Shown here: positions 11,151 to 24,077 of the stretch, in pieces | How positions within the stretch are numbered: the stretch's first letter is position 1 | Layout of the letters: each line of letters starts with the position of its first letter | NCBI GenBank assembly: GCA_021904315.1 | Contig: CM038912.1 | Location: 13,789,061-13,853,060 of the forward strand | Source of the DNA: Sphagnum magellanicum | Taxonomy: Eukaryota > Streptophyta > Sphagnopsida > Sphagnales > Sphagnaceae | Reading direction: 5' to 3' | Length of the DNA: 64,000 nt | The notes under the pieces: generated by a model | The model's input: only the letters and a program-made list of their open reading frames with translations | What the model was told of the DNA's origin: nothing | The model's database searches: none | Position numbers and translations under genes: made by a program

Positions 11151-14100
11151 AAGTATTGTGCCATATTTTAAAATGACTTTAGCAAGGTGATTACATATTT
11201 TATAATGGGCAAAGACCAGTTGTTTATGGAAAGTTGGCAATGTTTAGCCAAAAATAAAGTTGTTCCCAAGGCTTTAGCACATGTGGAGGTCCACCTACAT
11301 AAGGCCTTTTATAAGAAAACATTATTACTATCATGTACCAGCCCTAGTTTTTGATATCTAGGAAATAAACCATCACATATGTTATTATTGCTAGCTAGAT
11401 GTCTCAATACTTTGATGTTGCATCCCCATATCATATGTGCAAAAGAACATGTTTATTAACATGCACCAAATCTTAAACCATTAGATCCACTAGAGACCAA
11501 GAAAAATGTCCATATCTTCCAATGTTGCATGCCCATCCACACTATAATAGCTAAATGTAGTGTACCCATAAACATTAAAGTTCCAATCCCAACTTCATTA
11601 CCTACATAATAGCCATTAAACAACATATGTTAATGTTTTGCAAACATCAATGTATGCATATACAAGCAACATTGAATGCATTAGGCTATAACATGGGTTG
11701 CATAGATTTTTCATGCACATACCTACTATAGAAACATCACACACCCTTTGCCACCAAATATCTTGTGGACTAGAATATGTAAATATTGTCTTTAGCTAAT
11801 GAGAGACACAAGCTTCATCTATCAAAAAGATTTTGGCAACCCGTGCAACCTTGTCACTTATCAACACCTTTGTATTTCCACAATAGACCTTGGTGACCTA
11901 CACGATTTGTGTGCCACCTACACATAATGATGGTAGCCTTGGGGTCTTTAAACTCCATGATCTTTTGTGCATTCTAGCCACACCTTCAGCCACCACCAAA
12001 ATTTGGTGTTTGGGATGGAATATCCATACTTGGGTGCCAAAATTATTTGGGGTTTATCATCCCCACCACCAACACACATCATGAACAACATATCCATGTA
12101 AGCAATTTAATTAACTATAATACATGGGAAGTCTTTTTGAGTGGGTTTGAAAAAATGTCATTCAACAAGCATGTACCTCATCATCTCGAGGGCGCAGTGA
12201 GAGGGGGAGGGTGGGGGACCTACAAGCCCTTGTCAATGTTGGGATTTTGTCGCATCCCAATCATCTAAAGGTTTAATAACATCTTAAATTAGTTTATGTG
12301 CAAGCCTTGTTATTCTCATATAACAATGTGGAGGATTCCCACTTGATGTTGAGTTGGTTGTCCCTTTCAAATCCTTTACAACTCCCTCACCTTGCACATT
12401 TGTGGTCACCTGTGCTGACCTTGCCTTTGGATTAGGTCTCTTGCCTTTTGTGTTGGCCAAATCAATATTTGGTTATTGAATAACACCTTCATATACTTAG
12501 GATAATTCTAGAAACCTAATGGGTTCACCGCTATCAACTAAATAAGTGTCTTGGGTGCATGGTATAAGTGTTGTGAGCCTTTTCCTGTCACAACTTTAAC
12601 CTTGGGCTCACAACCAAGGCAAGGGCATGGAAAGGTGTGGGTTGAGAGTGCAACCTGAGAGTCACATTCACAGTCCTGGGAGTGCAAGAGAATGTGAGGG
12701 AATGAACCCACACACTCCCAAGTGGACTCCCATTTTGGGACTCCCACTTTGGGAGTTGGAGTCCCTATGGAATCCTGAATTTTCAAAGAGCAATTTGAAA
12801 GGTCAAAACTCATTAGATTGAAAATTTATTTATACCATTGGAAATATCTTAAGATGTAGATTTCTAAATTGGGCTTGCATGACCCATTTGAGGACTTATA
12901 AAACAAGTTATGGTTGAAAGAATGGTCAAGAGTCAAAGTGTCAATTTGACTCCCGACCATTAAAAGTCAAGAATTGCCCTGAATTACATGCGTGTAGGTG
13001 CAGTGTGACATACTCTTGGAAAGATTTCAATGAGGGCTACAACTTTTCTTTACACCTCATTTCAATCGAAGGTCTACAAAAAAAGTTATGGGCCTCCAAA
13101 GTGGCGGGAGTCTCAATTTCGAGAATTTTGGGACTCTTGACTTGAGGTCTTGAGAAAAATGATATTTAGGTGTAGTGCCCGGGGCCAATTATAGAGAATA
13201 CTATAAGGAGGAAGGTGGTGCCTTCCCCCAAGTTAGGGCCATAGTGAATCTTGTGAGTTTGTGTATGTTTGTGGTTCGTCCGTGCACCAAAAGTGTTTCA
13301 ATTATGCACTAACCAATTTATTGTTTGATTTGGGTAGGTCCATATGAATAATTGACCCACATATGATTTGGGTATGTTACTTGTCCTAATCCCTATCCTG
13401 GAGCTCTAGCACACCCCTCTTACCTTTGAAGTGCTACGAGTTAAGGCGTACCCCAACTCTTTCTTGCATTGTTTTCACTTTAGACTCGCATTAAAATCTT
13501 TCAAGGAGTTTGGGGGTGTGTCATTTCCTTGCATTTGATCGAGTGGTTGGCTAGGTTGGTTTTTGCCTTTTATAATTGACAATTTGGGTGTCACTCTTAT
13601 CACCCCCACCAATATCCATGGAGTACTGATACATAGATGCTTTGGTGTTCCACGAGGCATGGGATGCAATTGTGTAGAACCCATGTAGGCAGTGGGATGT
13701 GGAGACAATTGTGAGTATCATTGATTACGCAACATGTTAATTGAGGATGATAGAACACAATCTGCCACAATATTTGAGCCTCAAAACATTGGGAGGCAAC
13801 TCTGACTTGGACTCCCATTTCAAACAATAGTGACAAAGGACCATGGACTTGGAGAATGTGGATGCACATTTGTCATCAAGAGGTGACGTGATAGAGCATC
13901 TTATGGGCATAAAAGCACATGAACTAGAAAAGACACTTGTTGCATTGCAACCTAGTTCATATAAATGAATAGCTTTGTATTTCATTGTGACCAACATGAT
14001 TGTACAGGTTCTATTGTTCAGTGGCAGCCCTTGTACTTTCAATCTAAGTTTAATCTGAACAAAAAAACATTTGAACAAGAAAGAGAAGTGGCACCCTCAT

Positions 14101-15099
14101 TCTTTGTAAATCTCTCTAGAATCTCTCTGTGCAAGATCAGGTTCAATTGTGCTATGAATTGTGAAGTCAGGCTCTGCAAATGGAGTTCCCTTGGCTTAGA
14201 CTACCTATGTGCCATGAACATCAATTGCACATGCAAAATGAGAAGCACGGTTAGGTTAGGGTTAGGTTGCAAGTGGTTGGCACATTTCTTCTAACTTCAT
14301 AGCCGAATGCATCTATTGCTTCAACATCTTCAAATGAATTGAGGGTCACTATGAACAAGGTAAGGGTAGATTAGTTTTCTAAAACCATTGCCTTCTTTAG
14401 TGTTGCATGGGCCATGTTAGTTTTTGCACAAGCTTGTGCTCAATGCTCGTTCTCCCTTGCCTTTGCAATCTGTGTTCTTCTTTCACATCACAATCTGCTG
14501 TTCTACATGCTTGTTGCCAGATGGTCTTTGTAGATCAGCTCCCCTGCCTTCAGCTCTCACTAACTTTGATCATAGGATCGTCATGGATGTCCATGGCCTC
14601 AGCCACCAAGGGTTGCCACATCAGGGTAATCTTCCAGCAAGGAACTTCTCTGAGTATGAGCCAACAATGGAGGAAAGTGAAGGCTTGGTTCATTCTTTGC
14701 ATCACTATATAGAAATCCTGCACTTTCAGTAATGTGTCCTCCTGTGACACGCCTGACTTGTTCAACACAACAACAGATGCATAAACTCCAACAGATTTCA
14801 ACACATCATGTTTCATCTAGCACCATTTGCTCTTCAAGCTCCATGTTGACCTGTCACCATTGCGTGGGGTTGTTCATTGCACAGTGAGCAGTCACACGAT
14901 CCCACAACATCAACAAATTTTGGCTGTTGCCAATTTGTTTCTTTGCACTCAAATCTAATCACAACCGTCTTGCTTTCATGAATGACAAGTGTTGCATCTA
15001 GCCTCCTATCAAATAGAACATCTGACTTCAGCTGCTATATGATGCCATTGGCTCTGTGAGTTCACTTAATAGTTCATTACCATATCTGTCACTGAAAAC
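11151..15099. other. No gene seen
   Basis: Neither strand gives a recognisable protein. A small hairpin built from ACTCCCA / TGGGAGT repeats lies at about 12720-12770. The text from about 12.6 to 13.4 kb looks like old LTR or other transposon sequence but could not be matched. A short telomere-like GGTTAGGGTTAGG lies at about 14249-14263. The 3' end of the importin-5 pseudogene may extend below 15.1 kb but was not readable. Confidence 0.45.
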
Positions 15100-17382
15100 A
15101 TGTGTTCAGCTTTTGGTCCACAGACCTTCACCTCAACATGGGGCTCACACTTAACACCACCAAATTTGGCACAAACTCTGATGCCATACACTGAAGTGTG
15201 CAAAAAGGCTTTGTTGGAGTCAGGAGGTTATAATGACTTTATCACTTCAAGCTATTCTCTTGCTAAAAGGAAGTTTAGTGGCAGCATATGGGTTGTAACC
15301 ATCAAGTGCCTTGGCAACAAATTAGTTGATTTTTGAACATGAGCTGAAACAAAATTCAGACAACTTTAGATGTCACAGTTCAACTCTCTGGTCTATGAGG
15401 CCACATTGGAATGACAATATTTTCACTAGTACTGAGAATTTCTCCTAAATAGAACTGAGGGATGACATGGTCACAGAGATCTGAAAACATATCAATGAAA
15501 TAGTCTGCCGCCAAAATGCACAAAGTCATCCTACAGGCATCCTACAGGCATATTCTCAATGCCAAGCCAGCCCTAGAAAACATGTCACAGCAATTTTGTA
15601 CTAATTCCTTCAAGTACGTGCATGCACACTCCAGAAACCAAACTCTTGAACCTCTCCATTGACTTTCTGGGAAGATAACAGTTAGAGGGGTCAAGCCAGA
15701 ACCTGCTGGACATCAGCACTTGTGTCATTGCAAGCATAAAGTAAATATGGCATAGATATATCATAGTATCTGCCCCAATACATCATGCCCACCAACACTA
15801 GGAAGACAGTTCCAATGCCCATGGTGCACATTCTGAGCAAGATATATTCCTCGTCAGGTTACTGTATCTACCACTCAGAATATTTTAGATCACAAGTGCA
15901 AGGTACTAAAGTAGGATGAGAAAATTAGATGTGCATCACTGGTGTGTAGTTGTTTGGTACTTGAATCAATGCATCTCAGCATTGCTCTGCAACATCATCA
16001 AAGATGCAAATTGCTATTCTGCTCTCCTCAAGTGTGCAATCCTTTCCCTGAATACTCAACTACCAACAGTGCCAGCTAAATAATGACACACTCTAACACA
16101 ACCATCTTCATTTCCTATTCCAACAGTGAAGCTTTACTTAGGAATAATATCACAATTGGAATAGTAGTTCACTAGTACAATGTGCCACTTGTGAAGATTT
16201 TGCCCATACAAGTCCACCCTGCAGTGCTGACACCTGGGGATTGCATACAAGCCAGTTTGAACAATTCACCAACCCTTAAAAATCAATTTTCCAGACAAAG
16301 AAGACTGCCATTTACAAAGGGTCTAGTTGAAAATTTCAGATCTGCTGAAATACTCCAGTGTCAGTTACTCGAGCAGTATACCCCTGGATCCCACAAAATA
16401 ATATCCCAGTCTAATTGAACAATTTACATCTCTTGGTCTTTTTCAATCTGTTAACTGTGGCACTATGGTGCATGCATCCAATGCCAGTGCTCCTTTTGCT
16501 AAGGACAGGCATATATCTACAGAGAGAAGAAAGAAGGGACTCCAGCATGAGTTTATCCAGTAGAACAACTGACTCAAAACACATCAAAAAGGTGAAAAAA
16601 AGTCAGAAGGATGTGGATATACCAGCTTAGGAGTCATGTATGAGATCAGTTCTTCAAAGCAGGGTAAAAATGTAACCTTGAACATCTTCAGCAAACTTCC
16701 AAGGCACTCTCCAATCCTGAAAACAACCCCAAAGGCACAAAGCACAATACATCAAAACAATCTGTACTTGCCTCAGATATAAAGTCTAGGATCCTCTTCT
16801 TGTAACCATTGCTCTTCACAGTACAGGACATGCAAGTCATCTTTCAAACCTGAAGGTCACAAATCTGTGTAGCCACATTCTTTTCACCGAATGAAAGTTC
16901 ATCTGCTCAACTATTTCCTCTTCTTGCTCACTCTCCTCTTCAAGAATCTCCTGTTCCTCTGCATCAAAATCCTTTGTTTGAGTCTGCTTAGCACACCCTT
17001 CTTCCCAAGACTGCTGGCAGTGATAACATGCTTGAATTCATACACAATTGACTTGATTTGAGGGTCATATAGGCAATCTGCTCATTCCATGGCTCATATC
17101 AGACTATATAAAACATAGAAAAACTGCAAAGCAGTTTTAACAGTAGTGAAAGTCAAACAAATGCTCAGACCTTCAACCGACACATCCATCATGGTGATCT
17201 GCTTCTGGAACATCCCCCACTGCCTCCATCAGCTGTTGGGGTGGGAGGTCAATATCAGATATCAACCAACATGCTGCATTTCTTGGAAGAGAAAAGATTA
17301 TCTTCAGAGTTCAGTGGACATTGACTGACATACTGAGCCCACTTTGTCACATAAATGTCAATGCAAAAACTTTGAACATAAT

Positions 17383-17665
17383 CCCCTTCTCTTTAAAGAC
17401 TAGTTAAGCTCATCACTTGACCCACACAACACTCTTTTGAGCTATAAAGCCTTGAGAACCTACAAAAACTGACTACTTGACTTCATCAAATGTATAGCAA
17501 ACGCTCATATATTGAAATCCACTTGAGGCATGCAAACTCATGTTAATATGTTCATGGCTGAGAACACTTGCAGAAAATGTCAATGTCTGAGCCCTTTGAA
17601 TCTCAGGTTTTTGCTAAATCCAAGAAACTGCAAAAGAAGCCATTAGATTAACTCTCATGAGAATG
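17383..17665. repeat. Dispersed repeat, copy 1 (partner at 31675-31965)
   Basis: About 280 bp, in the same orientation as 31675-31965 and recognisably the same sequence. Shared words include AATCCAC-TGAGGCAT, CCTTTGAATCT / CCTTTGGAATCTT, AAATCCAAGAAA and GCCATTAGA, in the same order and spacing. The copies are well diverged. The segment lies in a gap between exons of the importin pseudogene and carries no recognised gene. Confidence 0.55.
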
Positions 17666-17688
17666 GAGAAAATCTCCCATACTCATGA

Positions 17689-18204
17689 TTAAGAAAGCCA
17701 GAACAAAGTTAAAACTTTCTTGAAGTCAATGAAAGACTTCCAGATAAGGAATGAAGAATCAGGAAGAACACAGAAATGTAGAACTAAAAACCAAAAACAA
17801 TAAGATGTAGCAGTATGAACAACAACAGCGAGTCTCTCACTTGTCCAGGGACCATCGACAGTAACTTTCATATGAGCTTTTAGATCTACTAGGTTGATCT
17901 TAGTACGTAGAGTTGAAAACTCAAACGACTGCAGCCAAAGTGGAGAACTTTTCTCATCTGCTGATCTCAAAAATTTAGGACTTTTTATCAAGTCTACTGC
18001 TCCTGTGAAGTCATTGAGAATCCAACTACTAACATGATGAACATGAGCTTTTCCGAGCTTTGACACCCAAAGATCATTGACCACATGTAGTATAGCTTTG
18101 TAGAAAGAACTGAGCCACTTAGAAACATCTGTGAGAGAAGTGGAACTGACTACACAAACAAATCTTGGGTTTGATTGGGTTTTCATGGAACTTCCAGATG
18201 GCAC
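17689..18204 (-). CDS. Hypothetical ORF, 171 codons, unknown
   Basis: This uninterrupted frame lies inside a large gap of the importin-5 pseudogene and in the same orientation. The first ATG is at 18204; an internal start at MKTQSNPRF is also possible. The text looks protein-like: SLTDVSKWLSSFYKAILHVV, LIKSPKFLRSADEKSSPLWL and KVTVDGPWTSERL. A good donor-like site (ACAA|GTGAGA) occurs at the GPWTS position, so the coding part, if real, may end there. The C-terminal third is hydrophobic. The DNA encoding VTVDGPWTS resembles part of the insertion in kinesin intron 15 (near 47340), so this may be the least damaged member of a repeat family. I do not recognise the protein, and it may not be expressed. 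Confidence 0.3.
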   Translation of the reverse strand: MPSGSSMKTQSNPRFVCVVSSTSLTDVSKWLSSFYKAILHVVNDLWVSKLGKAHVHHVSSWILNDFTGAVDLIKSPKFLRSADEKSSPLWLQSFEFSTLRTKINLVDLKAHMKVTVDGPWTSERLAVVVHTATSYCFWFLVLHFCVLPDSSFLIWKSFIDFKKVLTLFWLS

Positions 18205-21200
18205 AAAGAAAGAGATGAATCAAACCAAAACTTTTCACCACTAGAATTGAGAGCCTTATTAAATGAATGATGAAGTTTTAAGGATTTCCGACTCTGAAAG
18301 AGTTGAAACCTCATCTGTACCCACTGGAGAATTAAAATCAGAGAAAGTTGAAGAAAGTTTTTTACATTAAAAGACAAAATTATCACTACAATCATCCATG
18401 TATTGGGTTCACCTTCCCTTGGATATTGGTGAAATGGCTCCAAGTGGTACCACCGAAAGATGGTTTTGTCTTAGGGTGGGGTGAATTTATTTACTTTTAT
18501 AAGTTCCATAATGATTTAAGCTAGTGAATTACACACAACTTTTATAGTATTGAATTCTTCTAATATATTATTGTAACATGTGGATAAATTTGAAATTAAT
18601 TCAATCAACATAAAATACACATTTTTCAACAATGTTTTATGATTATTTAAACACTATTTAAATAATCTTTGGCTAATCTTACACTATTGTATTAGCTTGT
18701 TAGTACAAAAACTCCAGTGGTTTCATCAGAGCATCCAAACATACTTGAGCAAATTTCACTCTCTGGTTCCTGCAATCAGCAGAGCCAGTAATAATGCATT
18801 TAAGACGTAATTTGATCAAGTCATTTCTGGAGGTACTAAGTTTAGATGGTCTTTTCCTACCAGTCTCCCTTCAAGAAGCTGTGGAAAAAGCTCTTAAAAA
18901 TTTGTGTTCTTAAAGCAAGAAGAGATGCCGGGAGTGCATTGAATCTTGACTTAAAAGGAAATGAGGAGTTGTTTACCACTTAGACCTGTTAGTGCTTCCT
19001 CATCAGTTCTATTATCTTGTGTTGATTCCAAACACCTTATATGTATTCCTGCATTCTTCTGTTATTATTACCTCCATGGGAGAAACATATTTTTACGTTG
19101 GTTTTGTTTGTAAGAAGCATTATGTTGTTTCAATTTCCAATGAGATTTATTCTTGAAGGCACTAGTTCTCATGTTTGTTTGTTGAGAAGAGGACCCGTTG
19201 TCTCTCCACGTTTCTATTCCTTTTAGGCGATCTGGAGTGCCTCTAGAGTTTTCAATTTTATTGAAATAGGACAGTTAATAAGTGGCAGATACATGAGAGC
19301 CAAGGAGAGCCGAGGAGAGCCAATGGATGAGGCATGTACCTTGAAGTTGTAGTGGACACTTAGCTCCAGAGAGCTGTAAGTTCTTTTCTCTATCCGCAGT
19401 TTCACCCTCCGCCCTTCTTCTCGGTAAAAATAGTTGCAAGTTCACCCATTATGCTTCCCAATCTGATCACACACACAGAGTCAAGTCCTACAGCACTGTC
19501 AGGAAAGCAATTTCTATACCAATGAAAATATCAGAGATACCAAACTTGAGATGATCATTCTGAACACTTCACAAGCTCACAATGACTCAATATTTCACAT
19601 CGATTTCTCCCTATCCTGATGCCAGGAACTCCAGAGATGTCAGCAAGCACTGCTAACTGAAACAGAAATGCTAGGAAATATCTAACCTAGCCATAGAATG
19701 CTTCATCTCACTTCTTTTGTCATAGCATGCATGGCTTCCACAAGTGGGTCGAATTATGAAGTCTACTGACTGTTTCACATAAGCTTCATCATGTCACTCT
19801 GGTTTTCCCTTCTCCACTGCCAACTTGCCTGACCATAAAATCTCAGGCATAGTTGGAAACAAGAAGTACACAAAATTATCACTATTACAACTATACTGAC
19901 AACATACAACATTCAGCTGCAAACTTGTTGCCAAAACCGACTCAGTGTTTGTTGGAGGCCTCAAAGCCCTGCACCCCCACTCATTCAAGCAATCAGCATG
20001 TGCATTCAAATCTGTACTTGTCACGGTACATTCTTTACATTCAACAAGCTGACACTTACCAGAGACAGTTCCTCGTGGAAGTAGAATTTAAGGAGAGGCA
20101 CAAGAATGGGTGCAACTTGCCACAAATGTAAAAGTCATGCCCAGTGAAACAGTGTTAACAAATTAGCCAGTAATATGAAAACCATATCAATGAGCATATC
20201 TATTTGTCACCACCTAGAACTGCATCATGCACCAAGGAAGATCCTGCCCACAAAAACATTCCAGTTCTCTGAGGAAATCAGAGTTCAACACCTCAGCTCA
20301 TCACAGTGCTCTATCCCCAAAGGGGACACTACATAATGGAGAATGTTGACCAGATCAATCCAAGGAAAGAAGCCCTCCTTGAGCTCATCCGCATAGCAGC
20401 ATGGCATATTGCAGGCAGTGGTTTTCTATTCCAAGACACTTGTGTGGATGCCAATTTTCTTGTCTCCACACTATGTGAAAACAGTACACTGATTACTATC
20501 AGAACAACAAATATCTTATCACTCATGAATTTGGTACATCAAGTATAATTGTTATAGCTCAAAAACCCGATGTGAATTACTAGAACTTACATTTATGTTA
20601 TGCTGGACTTGAAAACTTTAACCAGTTCAATCAAAACACACATTTTGATCATCTGATTCATTGCCTTTACGTTCAGCATCAGTATCTGTGATGGTGACAT
20701 CAAGTTTAAGATGTGCTGATTGGAGCAATGGTGGCATGACCACTCACATGTAAGGCAAAGACTCCTGACCCAAGCATTTGCGCAACCTGGCCCATGCATA
20801 GAAAGAAAAGGGGTGTCCAATGAGACAACCTGGAAGATACATGTAGAAATCGAAGAATGTTTAGAAAAATAATTGCTGCAATCCCAAGTCCTTGATGGTC
20901 AACAAACAATAAAGTGAGAAAAATAAACTATATAATTTCCATCCAAATAGTAAGACACCCTCTCCGAGATAAAGCAATTTGGCAGGAGTCACCAACACAC
21001 ATGTAACTGTTTCAAATCCTGTAAGGGGCATAGTTAATGTTCAGATGTGCAGAGACCTGCAGCATGTAACATTCTGTTGGGTCATCAATCTCCATATGGA
21101 CTCCTTGTAGTGTCATAAGGACCTCCATAACCTAAACAGGGCAACACATATTTCGTATTGAGACAGACATCAAAAAATGGCAGAACAAAGCTAATAACTA

Positions 21201-21662
21201 ATCAAGACCCAGTCCCCAAGATTAAATGGAATGCTTAGCTCTGCTTAAATGTTTCTCAATCACTGGGTGATTTCAAGCAAGAGTATGCAGTAAAGACTAG
21301 GGGAAAAACACATACATAATTGGCATCATCACAGAATTTATCATTGCCAACAGCCAAGCCCTACCAAACTGATGCATTCCAAAGACTTTGCCTGTAGCAT
21401 GTGTGTTTATTTTTCATTGGCATGCACCAATATGGACTTCAAGCATGGTGTCGCTGTATTATTGTGCTTTTGAAAGTGTAACTGAATAATGCCAGTTATC
21501 AGTTGTTTCATGATTTGACATATTCCCTCTCAGATTTTGATGCTGCCACAACAAAAACCATTTAAATGAGCTAAAGAGTGATGTTAACAAGAATACCTGC
21601 ACAGAGTCAGCAACTGACGCTAGGGCAGTCAATGCCTCTTCTTGCATCATCCTTTTCCCACT

Positions 21663-24077
21663 CTGTAAGGCACAAGAATGGGTGAACTGTGAGATCATTC
21701 CAGGTCCCATGGACATCAAAACGTGGTCCCACAAATCTGACACTGGAGCAAAATTGGAGAAGCTCAAGAGTTTTAAAGTTTCTAGCACCTATTTGGAATC
21801 TCCACAATGCTGTCACATACATCACTTTGTAGATGTTTACCCAAAAAAAACAGTTGATATTAATTGTAATAACTCCCAACTTCTTTTGCCAAGTTAGGTA
21901 TGAAAGTTCCATAGAAAGTCCTTGCAAATTTGCAAGTATGGAGAACTATTATCAAGAAATGGAAATGGTTTGAAGAAAAATAATTTAATTTGGAAAAACT
22001 TTTGTTAGATCCCAACCTCCCCAAATACAGGTTCCATTCTAATGTCCCCTGATTAGCTAAAGGTATTGCTTCTCATTTTTCCAGACTTTGAACTTATTTG
22101 CACCATTGCACATTTGTACACATTTGGAGAAATTTGCTATTGTATTTGGAGGGCACTTATGTCAGTGAATCACTCCTAGAAAAGAGGAGGGATCTTATGG
22201 CTACTATTCAGGAGTGCTGCAAAGGGGTCGTTTGCCTTACTCATAGGTTTAGGAACTCTCGCACACCTAAATAGTTGGTGTAAGATCCATCTGACTCCTA
22301 TTGACCTGTGATCTACATATGTTAAGATTTATGGTACGATTGATGCAAATAAAGGCATCAGCTACACAATCTCAATTTGAGTCACCAACATAAAAGTAGG
22401 TCTGAATTTGAACATTTACCACCAGTACTCAGGGTCATGAAGTACACAGCTCTCTTGTACAGTTATCTATGACAGCATTTTTACAAATCCCACTGAATCA
22501 AGAGCCCAGAGTTTTTTCCGAAGGAACACTCGTTAAGATTTCTATACACATCATATATAATCATGGCATTCATACATCAACTGTAAACCAAGAGCATGAA
22601 AAAAACATACACATGTACATTTGGATACTCACATGTGAGGTACAGGTTCTTCTACATTCTATAAGCATATAAACTTTATTACAAGAGCAGCAAAGACAAA
22701 CACAGCAGAAAAAACTTGTGATAGAAAGGGGCCACAAGGACAGCCCACCTATCACAAAGTTGTGACAAGAGGAGCCTAGGCCCATTATCAGCAGGGGGCA
22801 ACATGATAGAATGGTGAAGAACCCAACAAAAATGGGAAACAGAAAAATAGATGAACCAGAGGAGGCAACTGGAATCTAAAAGCAAAGGACAAAGGAGGGC
22901 CCCACCTCACTGAGCACTGCCAGACACCCATCCTAGCTGAGCATGTGCCTTGGGGGAAACAAAAGAATGTTTACAGAGAGACTAAACAGAAGAGAGACTG
23001 AATGCAGCTTTGAAGACCTAGAAATGGAATCTAAGTGCCTGCAGAAAGTCCTATGTGTTATTAGGCTCCACTTATGAGACACAGGTAATACAAAGTAGCG
23101 TCCAACAATTGTGTATGTTGCCACATTACAGAATCCTGACAAAAGACAAGCTGGATCCACTGCATACCCAAGAGCAGCATGAGTACTCTTCAGCTCATCC
23201 CTAATACAACTTTATGGCTACCTTCATAAACTTGACTGGTAGAAATGCCATCAAATCCTTAAGGCAAGGATATCTTAGTTCCTGCATGAATATAGTCCCT
23301 TCCAACTTAGACCAAAAGAAGGAATATAACAACCCACAGAGGAGTAGGACACAAGTCAAAGGAGCAGCATTAGCTCCAAGAGGAGGCCTCTCTACTCTTC
23401 AGAAGAAGACTCTTCTCTCTCAGAAGAGCCTATCAAAAACCGTGTTACTTCTCAGATATCCCACAACATGGTGGAATAAAATGCATGGAGTCTATTTCTG
23501 ACTTTGATAGTGGTGATTCCCTGCAAGAAGAAACCACAAAATAATCAGAGATCTCCTTTATTAGCCCTAATGCTGAGAATGAATGAGGCATGCCAATCCT
23601 GAAAATAACAATACTTCCAATGCGGAGACTCCTGTTGATACATGACAATTATAAACTCATCTTGCAGCAATGTACTGAGCTTAAACAAATTCTAAACAGG
23701 TACATGCAGTGATAAAATCCAGTAAGGTCTGTCAAAGAGCACATAGCTAGCATACAATCAGTTTCTTCTGAAGAACTGAGAAATTCTTGATATATATCAT
23801 TGAAATCCTTGTGAAATTGTGAGATGACCTGATACCAAGGCTAGAAAAGTTTCTAAGCATTAAGAGACCATCACGGCAAACTGCAGGAAGGCAAAAGAAA
23901 TACTCTCTAATTGGAAAACAGAAATGGAAAACAAAGGACAATTACTAGCAACTGGGATGTTTCAACTGAATTTATCAAGTCTACAATCAACCACAAGATG
24001 TGGGTTAATCTTTTCTATCTAATTTCAATCTCCAAAAAAAGGGCATGAGAGGAGTCAGATTACCCAGTAGTGTACTT
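21663..24077. other. No gene seen (MADS 3' flank)
   Basis: This is the interval between the MADS stop codon and the first readable importin-5 exon. The remaining N-terminal importin exons would be expected here, but none was recognised. A second possible MADS terminal exon at about 23458-23532 (SPLSKSEIDSMHFIPPCCG, preceded by a good acceptor) was noted and judged less likely than the exon at 24078-24153. Confidence 0.45.

Larger units (their letters stand above)
15100..21662 (-). pseudogene. Importin-5 (karyopherin-beta3) pseudogene, 5'-truncated, introns retained
   Basis: Importin-5 is a HEAT-repeat nuclear import receptor. On the minus strand its exons appear in order: 21597-21662 (MMQEEALTALASVADSVQ), 21316-21400 (AKSLECISLVG, frameshift, GLAVGNDKF), 21057-21131 (VMEVLMTLQG, DDPTECYMLQ), about 20641-20797 (WARLRKCLGQESLPYM, stop, VVMPPLLQSA), about 20300-20467 (GDKKIGIHTSVLE, stop, then CCYADELKEGFFPWID), about 19720-19857 (TMPEILWSGKLAVEKGK), 16903-16980 (DFDAEEQEILEEE), 16623-16716 (IGECLGSLLKMFKVTFLPCF), about 15965-16040 (RIAICIFDDVAEQC, stop), about 15703-15780 (YYDISMPYLLYACND) and about 15100-15215 (VYGIRVCAKFGG). 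Stops, a frameshift and a damaged acceptor at 20798 show decay. Split exons rule out a processed copy. The N-terminal part was not found. Confidence 0.85.

Noticed and set aside
12720-12770. Short hairpin from ACTCCCA / TGGGAGT repeats
   Set aside because: Small and imperfect, with no sign of a terminator, RNA gene or element end.
23458-23532. Alternative terminal exon for the MADS gene (SPLSKSEIDSMHFIPPCCG)
   Set aside because: Phase and acceptor fit, but the exon at 24078-24153 is closer, reads [13 protein letters not shown] and ends naturally. Kept only as an alternative.
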